Assembly: GCF_006912135.1 (NCBI RefSeq)
Contig: NZ_VIRS01000025.1
Coordinates: 1-64,000, forward strand
DNA: 64,000 nt
Direction: 5' to 3'
Source: Cryptosporangium phraense
GTDB lineage: Bacteria > Actinomycetota > Actinomycetes > Mycobacteriales > Cryptosporangiaceae
The notes under the pieces were generated by a model. It ran no database searches. It was not told where the DNA came from and worked only from the letters and a program-made list of their open reading frames with translations. Within the stretch, counting starts at the first letter, position 1; each line of letters starts with the position of its first letter. Made by a program: the position numbers and the translations under genes. Of the stretch, positions 42,709-50,491 are shown piece after piece.

Positions 42709-44183
42709 CAGATGTCTCCTCGTGAAGGACCGAGGCCGGTCACTCCGGCCGTGATCACGTCGGTGAGCTCGCCGTCCGGCCAGCGGAGGGCGACGCCGGA
42801 ACCGGCTTCGAGCGCGCCACAGATCGCGCTGGTGGCCGGGCCGGCCGCGGGAGCCCGGCCGGCGGGGGAGTTGGTGGTCAGCATTCCGAAGCCGGGGAAA
42901 CACGTGAGCCAGTCGCCCATCGTCGCCCCGGCCGGCCGGGGTACGGCGTTCACGTCGAGGACGGCCCGGCAGCCGCTCGCCTCGGCCAGCATCCCGAGCG
43001 TGCCGGCGATCCCGGCCATCGAGACGTCCTTGGCCGCGGCCGGGCGGGTCTCCCGGACGAACGCGCCCAAGGCCCGGAGTTCCTCGCCGCTCCGTCCCGA
43101 GGTCGAGTCCCACTGGCGGCCGGTGTAGCCGGGGCGCCAGCCGCCGCCGAGGTCGACGGTGAGCCGCACCTCCTGGCCGCGCTGCCCGCTTCCGGGTACC
43201 GGTGCCGTCGCGTGCCCGAGCGCGGTGATCGCCAGCGCTCCGGGTACTCCGAGCTGGGTGTGGCCGCCCAGGATCGGCACGCCGTAGGCGCTCGCCGCGG
43301 CGCGGACCCCGCTGAGGACCCGCGCGGCCTGGGCCCGGTCGCGCGCGCCGAGCGCGTCCAGCACGCCGACCGGGGTGGCGCCCATCGCCGACAGGTCGTT
43401 CACGTTGACCAGCACCCCGCACCAGCCCGCCCACTCCGGGTCACGCTCCACCATCGACGGCAGGATCGCGTCGCAGGCGGCGATCAGGTCCGATCCGGGG
43501 ACCGGTGCCCCGTCGTCGCCGATCCACCCCGCGCCTCCCGGCGCGAGGCCGTCCAGGAGCGCGCCCAGGTCGCGTTTGGTGGCCGCCACGAGCGCGGCGA
43601 TCCGTCCGATCGGCCACCGCACGAGCTCATGCGGACGCCCGGCCACGCGCACGTCGCGGACGCGTTCCCAGCCCAACCGCCGGAACATTCCGACGGCATG
43701 AGCCTGCACGGTCGCCTCGAACCGCAACACCCCGGCGTTCTCGGCGTACGCGCACGCCGCCCGCACCAACGCCGGTCCGACCCCGATGCCCCCGCGCGGC
43801 GCCCCGCTCCCGCGCCGGCCCGGCAGGTGCCCGGTGGCGCGCCAGCCCGGGGCGACGGCCAGGCGGCTGCCGGTCCACCAGCCGATGTCCGGGCCGTCGG
43901 TCGCCGGGCCCACCCGCACTCCGCCGATCACCGCGCCCGAGCGGTCGCGGGCGACGAGCACCACGGTCCGGGGGTCGTCGTCGCGGTCGTCGAGGTCGGA
44001 GCCCGCGAACAGGCCCTGCTCCTCGACGAACGCCTGTCGCCGGAGCGCGTGGTACGCGCCGAGGTCGGACGCCCGCTCGATGGTGAAGGCCGGCCGACGA
44101 CCGCCGGTCAGGGAGGGAACGTCGAGCGGTGGACGGACCTCCCCGCCCACGGTGGTTCGCCGCACATCGTCGATCAACGACAT
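42708..44183 (-). CDS. GNAT acetyltransferase fused to AIR-synthase-like domain (MSMEG_0567 type)
   Basis: A 491-residue fusion. Residues about 1-165 are a GNAT-type domain (FTIERASDLGAYHALRRQAF, VVLVARDRSGAVIGGVRVGP, and GGIGVGPALVRAACAYA, the acetyl-CoA loop). Residues about 190-480 are an AIR synthase-related (PurM-like ATPase) domain: LVNVNDLSAMGATPVGVLDA, ILGGHTQLGVPGALAITALG and AKDVSMAGIAGTLGML. In other bacteria these are two genes (nitE, nitF); in M. smegmatis and here they are one protein. The ATG at 44183 lies one base after the radical SAM stop. Confidence 0.9.
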   Translation of the reverse strand: MSLIDDVRRTTVGGEVRPPLDVPSLTGGRRPAFTIERASDLGAYHALRRQAFVEEQGLFAGSDLDDRDDDPRTVVLVARDRSGAVIGGVRVGPATDGPDIGWWTGSRLAVAPGWRATGHLPGRRGSGAPRGGIGVGPALVRAACAYAENAGVLRFEATVQAHAVGMFRRLGWERVRDVRVAGRPHELVRWPIGRIAALVAATKRDLGALLDGLAPGGAGWIGDDGAPVPGSDLIAACDAILPSMVERDPEWAGWCGVLVNVNDLSAMGATPVGVLDALGARDRAQAARVLSGVRAAASAYGVPILGGHTQLGVPGALAITALGHATAPVPGSGQRGQEVRLTVDLGGGWRPGYTGRQWDSTSGRSGEELRALGAFVRETRPAAAKDVSMAGIAGTLGMLAEASGCRAVLDVNAVPRPAGATMGDWLTCFPGFGMLTTNSPAGRAPAAGPATSAICGALEAGSGVALRWPDGELTDVITAGVTGLGPSRGDI

Positions 44184-44184
44184 C

Positions 44185-45237
44185 TCAGCCACCCGCGGAG
44201 GGAAGGGCGCTGCAGGCGCCGCAGGCCGCACAGCCGGCGCGTTGGTCCGAACCGGACATCCCGGCCGCGTGCAGCAGCGCACCGACGCGCGCGGTGACGT
44301 CGCGGACCAGCGACGGCGGGGGAGCGGTCACGCCGTCGCGGCGGGCCAGGGTCCCGGGCATCGGACGGAACGGGACCACGAACGGGTACACCCCGCGGTC
44401 GATCAGGCGGGCCGCGCCCGCGACCAGCTCGTCGGGGTCCTCGCCCAGGCCGACCAGCAGGTACGTCGAGACCCGGTTGGGTCCGAAGACGCGGACGGCC
44501 TCGTCCCAGGCGGCCTCGTACTCGGTCAGCGGAACGCTGCCCTTGCCGGGCATCCAGGCCAGGCGGACGTCGTCGTCGAGCGATTCCGCGTGGATGCCGA
44601 TCGCGGTCGCGCCGGCGTTCTTCAGGTCGGTGAGCACGGCGAGGTCGCCGGGCGGTTCGATCTGGACCTGGATCGGCAGGCCGGGCACCTTCTCCAGCAC
44701 CGCCCGGACGCAGCGGACCAGGTTCTTCGCGCCCCGGTCGGGGCCGGTCGTCGTGCCGGTGGTCATCACCATCTGGGTGACGCCGTCGAGGCGGACCGCG
44801 GCCTCCGCGACCTCGGCGAGCTGCGCCGGGGTCTTGGCCGCGATCGTCGCGCCGGAGCGGAGCGACTCCTCGATCGTGCAGAACCGGCAGCGCTGGTCCT
44901 CGACGTAGCGGATGCAGGTCTGGACGACGGTCGTGGCCAGCACGTCCCGGCCGTGCAGGCGGGCGATCTGCTCGTAGGAGACGCCGTCGGCGGTGTGCAG
45001 GTCGTAGAACCTGGGCCGGCGGACCGGCTCCAGCGAGAGGCCGGTGTCTTCGCCGAGGTAGAGCAGCCGGCCGTTGCTCGCCGTGTACGGGCTGGTTTCG
45101 ACGAGGGGGATGGCCGCGTTGGCGCCGTTCAACGTGACGTGACCGTCGTTGCTGGGGCCGGCGCCGTCGGGCCGGCGAACCGGGGCGTCCAGACGGACCC
45201 CCCGGATCGCCACATCCACCCGGGTGCTGAGAGACAT
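44185..45237 (-). CDS. radical SAM protein, MSMEG_0568 family (NitD)
   Basis: A 350-residue radical SAM enzyme. The iron-sulfur cluster Cys residues are in VQTCIRYVEDQRCRFCTIEE, an unusual C-x8-C-x2-C spacing instead of CxxxCxxC. QIEPPGDLAVLTDLKNAGATAIGIHAESLDD shows the TIM-barrel core. A Cys-rich tail (CAACGACSALPS) may bind a second cluster. Member of the Nit1C set. Its chemistry is unknown; it may make the substrate or product that the nitrilase acts on. Confidence 0.9.
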   Translation of the reverse strand: MSLSTRVDVAIRGVRLDAPVRRPDGAGPSNDGHVTLNGANAAIPLVETSPYTASNGRLLYLGEDTGLSLEPVRRPRFYDLHTADGVSYEQIARLHGRDVLATTVVQTCIRYVEDQRCRFCTIEESLRSGATIAAKTPAQLAEVAEAAVRLDGVTQMVMTTGTTTGPDRGAKNLVRCVRAVLEKVPGLPIQVQIEPPGDLAVLTDLKNAGATAIGIHAESLDDDVRLAWMPGKGSVPLTEYEAAWDEAVRVFGPNRVSTYLLVGLGEDPDELVAGAARLIDRGVYPFVVPFRPMPGTLARRDGVTAPPPSLVRDVTARVGALLHAAGMSGSDQRAGCAACGACSALPSAGG

Positions 45238-45238
45238 G

Positions 45239-45769
45239 TCAGAACATGTAGGTGGAGTTGATGATCGCGCCCTTGCGTGCGTAGTGGATGAGCGCGTCCT
45301 GGACGTCGAGCGGGTGCGTCGGGATGACGCCCTCGATCAGGTCCTCCTCGCGGGCACCGTGCAGCGAGAGCCCGAACCGGCAGCAGTAGACCTTGCCGCC
45401 CTCGGCGATGAACGTCTTGAGCGAGTCGTTGATGTTGTGCTCGCCCGGGAACGCCGAGTTGCCGGTGGTCGGGAAGCCGCGGGTGGCCAGGCAGTTCAGC
45501 GAGCCCGGGCCGTAGAAGTAGATCGCGGACTCGAAGCCCTTCCGCTGCGCCCTGGTCGCCTGCAGGATCGCGACGAAGCTCACCGACGACTCGTGGGCGA
45601 TGCCGTGCACCAGCGTGAAGTAGGACTGGCCGGGCTCGGCCTGGTAGTCCGGGAAGACCTTCGTGCCGCCGTAGATGCTCGTGCCCTCGGGCAGCGACGG
45701 GTGCGGGATCTCGGTGAGGCTCTTCTGCTCGGCCTCGGTGAGCGTCGGGGTGGTGGTCTCGGCGGTCAT
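45239..45769 (-). CDS. MSMEG_0572-family protein (NitB)
   Basis: A 176-residue protein of the MSMEG_0572/Sll0783 family, found only in Nit1C-type clusters: GTSIYGGTKVFPDYQAEPGQ, SYFTLVHGIAHESSVSFVAI, FPGEHNINDSLKTFIAEGG and HYARKGAIINSTYMF. Sequence resembles DsrE-like folds in its KVYCCRFGLSLHGA segment. No activity known. It lies between the amidohydrolase and radical SAM genes, separated by 1-4 bases, so clearly one operon. Confidence 0.9.
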   Translation of the reverse strand: MTAETTTPTLTEAEQKSLTEIPHPSLPEGTSIYGGTKVFPDYQAEPGQSYFTLVHGIAHESSVSFVAILQATRAQRKGFESAIYFYGPGSLNCLATRGFPTTGNSAFPGEHNINDSLKTFIAEGGKVYCCRFGLSLHGAREEDLIEGVIPTHPLDVQDALIHYARKGAIINSTYMF

Positions 45770-45773
45770 GGTC

Positions 45774-46598
45774 CTACCTTCCGTAGAGGGTTTCGAAGGT
45801 GTCGGTGAAGACGTGCCGGGCGAGTTCGCCGTCGCCGGTGACGGCTCGCAGGCGGGCGTGCTCGCCGGCGAAGTCGCCCCAGGGCTCGTCGCTGGCGAAG
45901 AGGATCCTGTCGTGTCCGACGCCCCGGCGCTCGATCTCGGCCGCGAGCCAGCGCGGGGCGAAGCCGATCGCCCACGACAGGTCGGTGTAGACCTGCTTGC
46001 CGGACGTGATCCAGTCGAAGAAGCGGCCCGACAGCAGCTTGATGTGGCCGCTCATGCCGCCGCCGAAGTGGACGAGGTGGATCCGGGCCTCGTCGGCGTA
46101 CCAGTCGACGAGGTTCGTGATCTCGTCGACGTCGGACGCGGCGCCGGGTGAGGTGTGGATGTGGACGGTGAGGTCGTGCTCGCGGGCGGCGGCGAAGATC
46201 CGGTCGAGGCCGGGACGGCACTCGTCGTCGGTGACCCGGCCGCCGAGGAGGAAGCTGAGCTTGAGCGCCCGGACGCCGTTCTCGCCGGCCAGTTTCAGGG
46301 CCGCGGCCGTCCGCTCGGCGTCCGACGGTTTCGCCGAGACCCAGAGGCCGGCCCGGATCCGGTCGTCCTGCTGCGCGGCCTCGACGACGAGCTCGTTGAA
46401 GCCGAACGCGACGGTCGGGTCGGGGACGCCGTAGTTCGGGAGGACGAGCGCCCGCTCGGTGCCTTCTCGGTCGAGGTCCTCGATGAGCTCTTCGATCGTG
46501 GCCCGGGCGGTGACGTCCGGGTTGACCGGCGGGCCGCCGTAGAACGGGTACGCCGGCAGGACGCCCAGGTGGCGGTGGGCATCGGAACGTGAGCTCAT
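45774..46598 (-). CDS. amidohydrolase-family metal-dependent hydrolase
   Basis: A 274-residue protein of the amidohydrolase_2 type: DAHRHLGVLPAYPFYGG at the N terminus gives the HxH metal ligands, HIHTSPGAASD and HLVHFGG give further His, and ILFASDEPWGDF gives the Asp near the end. It would hydrolyse a C-N or C-C bond of an unknown intermediate. It overlaps the flavoprotein gene by four bases (ATGA). I am less sure that it belongs to the canonical Nit1C set than the other genes, but spacing puts it in the operon. Confidence 0.85.
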   Translation of the reverse strand: MSSRSDAHRHLGVLPAYPFYGGPPVNPDVTARATIEELIEDLDREGTERALVLPNYGVPDPTVAFGFNELVVEAAQQDDRIRAGLWVSAKPSDAERTAAALKLAGENGVRALKLSFLLGGRVTDDECRPGLDRIFAAAREHDLTVHIHTSPGAASDVDEITNLVDWYADEARIHLVHFGGGMSGHIKLLSGRFFDWITSGKQVYTDLSWAIGFAPRWLAAEIERRGVGHDRILFASDEPWGDFAGEHARLRAVTGDGELARHVFTDTFETLYGR

Positions 46599-47914
46599 GC
46601 GCTTCTCGCCGGTACCCAGTCGGTGGAGTAGGTCTCGGTGGGGGTGCCGGCCAGCCAGTGGATGCCGGACTCCGGCGCCCGGGCCTTGGCGATCTGCTCG
46701 GCCAGGTGCTCGGCGTCGGCGCCGACGCCGCCGAAGCGGCCGGATCCCCAGGTCCACTGCCAGGGCAGGCCGAGGAAGTACAGGCCCCGGGACGGGGTGA
46801 CTCCGCGGGCGTGCACCGGGTAGCCCTTGCCGTTGAAGACCGGGGCCTCGATCCAGCGGTGGTCCGGGCCGAAGCCGGTGCTCCAGATGACGGCTTTGAG
46901 GTCTGTGACCGGCAGCTCTCGCAGGTCGTAGCTCGCGTCGGCCGGGGTCCAGACCGGGGTGTAGCGGGGTTCCTCCGGGGCCTCGATGCCGTTGGCGGAC
47001 AGGTACTCGTCGATCGAGTCCTTGATCGACTCCGACACCCGGTCGGCGCCGTCGAGGTTCGTGGCCAGGTCGTCGTCGAAGTGGAGCGACTCGTCGATCG
47101 CGCGGAGGCGTCCGTGGAGGCGCATGCCGTCGCGGGCGAAGGCCCGCAGGTCGATGTCGCGCCCGCCGTCCCGGCCGGTCACGTAGTGGTTGACCCGGAA
47201 CCGGACCGCGTCGGCGTCGGCGAAGTCGTCGATCGTGCGCCGGTAGTAGCCCATGTCCTCGAGCCAGGCGACGACGTCGCGGCCGCGGTAGAACCGGGCG
47301 ACCCGGGGCGCGCTGCCGACCGCGAGGTGGACGGTCCGGCCGGCCAGGTGCAGGTCCTCGGCGATCTGGGCGCCCGACTGCCCGCTGCCGACGACGAGCA
47401 CGTCGCCGTCGGGAAGCTGGTCGGCGTTCCGGTAGCCGGACGAGTGGAGCTGGGTGACGCCCTCCGGCAGTCGCTCGGCGATCCGCGGGGTCACCGGCAC
47501 CTGGTACGGGCCGGTGGCGACGACGACCTGGTCGGCGATGAGCGTGCCCTCGGTCGTGCGGAGCTCGTAGCGTCCGTCCGGGCGGCCCCGCAGCCGGGTC
47601 GCCGAGACGCCCTCGAACAGCGGGACGTCGAAGGACTTCGTGTACGCGTCGAGGTAGTCGAGAATCTGGTCTTTCACCATGAAGCCGTCCGGGTCGTTCC
47701 CCGCGTACGGGTGGCCAGGGAGGTCGCACTGCCAGTTCGGGGTGACCAGGCAGAACGAGTCCCAGCGGCGGGTCCGCCACTCGTGGCCGACGCGGTTCCG
47801 CTCCAGGACGACGTGATCGATGTTTCGCTGAGTGAGATGCCAGCTGATCGACAGTCCGGCCTGGCCGCCGCCGACCACGACGACCGGATATTCGGCGTCC
47901 GGTACTAATCGCAT
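46595..47914 (-). CDS. flavin-dependent oxidoreductase, MSMEG_0569 family (NitH)
   Basis: A 439-residue flavoprotein with two dinucleotide-binding motifs: VVVVGGGQAGLSISWHLTQR for FAD and DVLVVGSGQSGAQIAEDLHL for NAD(P)H, and VIWSTGFGPDHRW near the end. This is the architecture of flavin monooxygenases and of MSMEG_0569 in the Nit1C set. It could oxidise the precursor of the nitrile; the substrate is not known. ATG at 47914 lies ten bases inside the preceding small gene. Confidence 0.92.
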   Translation of the reverse strand: MRLVPDAEYPVVVVGGGQAGLSISWHLTQRNIDHVVLERNRVGHEWRTRRWDSFCLVTPNWQCDLPGHPYAGNDPDGFMVKDQILDYLDAYTKSFDVPLFEGVSATRLRGRPDGRYELRTTEGTLIADQVVVATGPYQVPVTPRIAERLPEGVTQLHSSGYRNADQLPDGDVLVVGSGQSGAQIAEDLHLAGRTVHLAVGSAPRVARFYRGRDVVAWLEDMGYYRRTIDDFADADAVRFRVNHYVTGRDGGRDIDLRAFARDGMRLHGRLRAIDESLHFDDDLATNLDGADRVSESIKDSIDEYLSANGIEAPEEPRYTPVWTPADASYDLRELPVTDLKAVIWSTGFGPDHRWIEAPVFNGKGYPVHARGVTPSRGLYFLGLPWQWTWGSGRFGGVGADAEHLAEQIAKARAPESGIHWLAGTPTETYSTDWVPARSA

Positions 47915-48189
47915 GGCTCGAATCCTTCGATGAGTACGGATCCATCAGTCAGACCGGCGGCGCGCCGCTCGATCGTGGCCAGCTCGGCTCGGGCGTGAGC
48001 GCACCCCATTCCGTACTTGGCGCGGACGCGCTCGGAGGCGATCGTCAGGGCGTCCCGACTTCGCTCCAAAAAGTCCGGTGGCGGGTACGATGCGCCTGAC
48101 GTGAAGTAGTCCTTGACCACCAGCGACGGCGAGTAGTAGCGCACGCGTTCGCCGTTGGGCCAGCGCACGACGAAGTAGATCTCCGGCAC
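47905..48189 (-). CDS. MSMEG_0570-family nitrogen-starvation response protein (NitG)
   Basis: A 94-residue protein beginning with GTG in PEIYFVVRWPNGERVRYYSP; the family starts MPE, which supports this GTG over an ATG at 48234. The rest (DYFTSGASYPPPDFLERSRDAL) matches the MSMEG_0570 family, whose members are described as nitrogen-starvation responsive and always travel with Nit1C genes. First gene of the minus-strand operon; a GlnR-like site lies about 100 bases upstream. Confidence 0.85.
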   Translation of the reverse strand: MPEIYFVVRWPNGERVRYYSPSLVVKDYFTSGASYPPPDFLERSRDALTIASERVRAKYGMGCAHARAELATIERRAAGLTDGSVLIEGFEPCD

Positions 48190-48286
48190 CGTGGGCAACC
48201 GTCCTTCCGGTCGACGTCCCTGGTGTTGAGTCAAGACTCGATCGATTTCTCCGATGTCTCATCCGGAACAACTGCCCGTTTCGCGA

Positions 48287-48317
48287 GTAACAGGGCTGTT
48301 ATCCATATACGCATAAC
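48287..48317. promoter_or_regulatory. candidate GlnR-type site and promoter of the Nit1C operon
   Basis: GTAAC-AGGGCT-GTTAT (48287-48302) resembles the actinobacterial GlnR box GTnAC-n6-GaAAC, and GTTAT-n10-ATAAC (48298-48317) is an inverted repeat over the AT-rich CATATACGCAT, which may hold the -10. A GTTTC half-site precedes them at 48278. The region sits between the divergent Nit1C operon and the small membrane protein gene. Confidence 0.4.
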
Positions 48318-48384
48318 GGGGTGCCACGGGCGTCGGGGCACTGCGGGGCCGCACAGAGCGAGGGGCTACCGGGAGGACCGAGCC

Positions 48385-48624
48385 ATGAGCTTCGGAGTGG
48401 GCGATCACCGGAGGATCGCGCGGCCGGCACATCTGCGCGAGGAACCGATCGCGCCCGTACGGGGCGGGCGGGAGGCGCTGGTGCTGGCGCTCGTGCTCGT
48501 CGCCGTGCTGGTGGCGGTGGGCGCGGCGGCGTTGCTGACCGTGGTGGTGCTGGCCGTCGGCAAGGGCGGCGTGAGCGATGCGGTCGGGCAGGCTCTGCTG
48601 ATGGGGCTGCGGATCAATCAGTGA
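48385..48624 (+). CDS. small single-span membrane protein
   Basis: A 79-residue protein with one long hydrophobic helix (about 30-60, ALVLALVLVAVLVAVGAAAL) after a hydrophilic N terminus. The ATG at 48385 has GGGAGG upstream. No family recognised. It is divergent from the Nit1C operon across the GlnR-like region and ends before a perfect palindrome that also terminates the TPR gene. Confidence 0.6.
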   Translation: MSFGVGDHRRIARPAHLREEPIAPVRGGREALVLALVLVAVLVAVGAAALLTVVVLAVGKGGVSDAVGQALLMGLRINQ

Positions 48625-48625
48625 G

Positions 48626-48653
48626 CGCTGGGGCGGCCCGGGCCGCCCCAGCG
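48626..48653. terminator. 28-bp perfect palindrome, bidirectional terminator
   Basis: A perfect palindrome with 14-base arms centred on CCCGGG lies between the convergent small membrane protein gene and TPR gene, three bases from the TPR stop. It can form the same hairpin in either transcript; no U-run follows. Confidence 0.7.
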
Positions 48654-48655
48654 GG

Positions 48656-50389
48656 TCAGCTGTTGTCGGCGCGAGTGCGTTCGAGCGTGGTCAGCGTGTT
48701 GCCGGCCAGGCCGTGCAGCGGGTGTTCGTCCGGGGTGGCCTCGCGCAGCGTCCGGTAGGCGGCGATGGCCGCGTCCAGGTCGGTGAGCGCACCGCGCCGT
48801 TCGAACCGCTCGCTCAGCGCGAGCCCGAGACGGAACGTGACCGCGTTCCGTCCGTCCTGCTCGTCCGGCCCGTTCGCCGCCCCCGGCTCGTCCGGAGCGG
48901 CGTCCGCGTCGGCCGGGTCGTGCGCGTCGGCTGAGTCGGCTGAGGCGTCCGCGTCGGCCGTGGCGGGCGTTGCCGTCGCGTCCGCATCGGGCGCGGAACC
49001 GGCGATCGGCGGTTTGCGGAGCGGGGCGCGCAGCGCCTCCCGGAGGAGGCCGACAGCCTCGTCGAGGTCGGCGTCCCGACCGGGCCGGTGGCTGCTGGTC
49101 TGCAGCAGGTACCCCAGCGACGCGACCCGGCCCGGCAGATCGGGGTGATCGTCGCCGGTCGCGGCCACCGCGGCCTGCCCGAGCTCGAGCGCCTCGCCGA
49201 TGTCGGCCTCGGCCCCGTACCGCTCGTACCGCTCGGCCAGCACGGTCGCCAGCCGGATGTTCACCGCGGCCGGCTCCGGTGTCCCGGTGCGCTGGGCCGA
49301 CACCGACGCCTGACGCAGCGTCGCGACGGCCTCGTCCAGGTCCTCGCGCCGCTCGTGCAGCTCGAACCGCTCGAACAGCGCATCCCCGAGCTGCCAGCGG
49401 CGCACCGCCAGCCCGGGATGCCCGCTCGGCCCGCTGGCGATCGACGCCCGGGCGCAGGCGATCGCGTCGTCCAGGTCGGCCGGGCTGCCGTCCCGGTCCC
49501 AGCGCTCCTTGAGCACGGCGGCCAGGCACCACGACGCCTCGTGCTGCTCCTGGCTCTCCGGCGGCAACCCCTCGACCGCGATGCGCAGTGCGTCGATGGC
49601 CTGGTCGAGGTCCGAGTCGTCACCGGCCACCGCGTGCCGGTCGGCCAGCGCCAGGCCCAGGTTCGCGAAGAACCCCGGCCGGTTCGGGTCGGCCTCGGAC
49701 GCGAGCTCGGCCGCCTGGCGCAGCGTCGTCACCGCCGCGTCGACGTCGGCCTGACGGCCCCGGACGCGGAACCGCAACCGGAGCGCCAGACCGAGCGTGC
49801 AGAGCGCGCTCGGCGTGCGGGGGTCGCCGGTGGGCATCGCGTCGACCGCGGACCCGGCCGTCTGGATCGCCTGGTCGAGCACCTGGATGTCCTGCGCGGA
49901 CTCGGCCCGGGCCAGCAGCGCGTCCGAGTAACCGGCCAGGAAGCCCGGCCGGGCCGGGTGGCTGGCCGGAACGTGCGGCAGACCGCTCTCGTAGAGCGAG
50001 AGCGCCTCGGCCAGGTCGGTCTCCTGACCGACCTCGCGGTAGCGGCCGAGCAGCGTGTCGGCGAGGTCGGCGCGGGCGTCGACGACCGCCGGGTGCTGGC
50101 CCGGGGTGCCGGCCAGCAGCTCGCGGAGCAGCGCCACCGCGTCGTCGAGGTCGGCCGGGTGCGCGTAGACGCCGTACCGCACCTGGAGCGCCGACTTCAG
50201 GCTCCACAGCGGAGCCAGCCGGGTCGGGTCGTCGCTGGGGAGCTCGGCGGCCACCCCGCGGAGCAGCACGACGGCCTCGTCGAGCAGGTGCGGGTCGTGC
50301 TCCTCCATCGCCCGCTCGATCAACCGGTCGGCGTGCCGGACGCGGACCGTCGAATCGGGCTCGGTGTTTTGTGCGGGGGCTGCCACCAT
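48656..50389 (-). CDS. tetratricopeptide-repeat protein
   Basis: About 577 residues made mostly of diverged 45-55-residue repeats with patterns such as LDDAVALLRELLAGTPG, DVDAAVTTLRQAAELA, DLDQAIDALRIAVEGLP and DLDEAVGLLREALRAP, each followed by ALxxRFxxxG. These are TPR-like helices of the type found ahead of CHAT proteases, but no CHAT domain follows. An Asp/Ala-rich insert (about 465-505) interrupts the last repeats. ATG at 50389 is chosen over a TTG 20 codons upstream; GGAGG lies close to it. A protein-interaction scaffold is likely. Its role is unknown; it is the gene after the two-component genes on the same strand. Confidence 0.8.
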   Translation of the reverse strand: MVAAPAQNTEPDSTVRVRHADRLIERAMEEHDPHLLDEAVVLLRGVAAELPSDDPTRLAPLWSLKSALQVRYGVYAHPADLDDAVALLRELLAGTPGQHPAVVDARADLADTLLGRYREVGQETDLAEALSLYESGLPHVPASHPARPGFLAGYSDALLARAESAQDIQVLDQAIQTAGSAVDAMPTGDPRTPSALCTLGLALRLRFRVRGRQADVDAAVTTLRQAAELASEADPNRPGFFANLGLALADRHAVAGDDSDLDQAIDALRIAVEGLPPESQEQHEASWCLAAVLKERWDRDGSPADLDDAIACARASIASGPSGHPGLAVRRWQLGDALFERFELHERREDLDEAVATLRQASVSAQRTGTPEPAAVNIRLATVLAERYERYGAEADIGEALELGQAAVAATGDDHPDLPGRVASLGYLLQTSSHRPGRDADLDEAVGLLREALRAPLRKPPIAGSAPDADATATPATADADASADSADAHDPADADAAPDEPGAANGPDEQDGRNAVTFRLGLALSERFERRGALTDLDAAIAAYRTLREATPDEHPLHGLAGNTLTTLERTRADNS

Positions 50390-50491
50390 TCCTCCACCAT
50401 CGTTAACAGGTGACCTAAATGTCTTCTGGTGGCCCTCAGTATCGAGCAAGTCACAGGAATGCGGGGGACGCCCACCTCCCCGAAACGGGCG

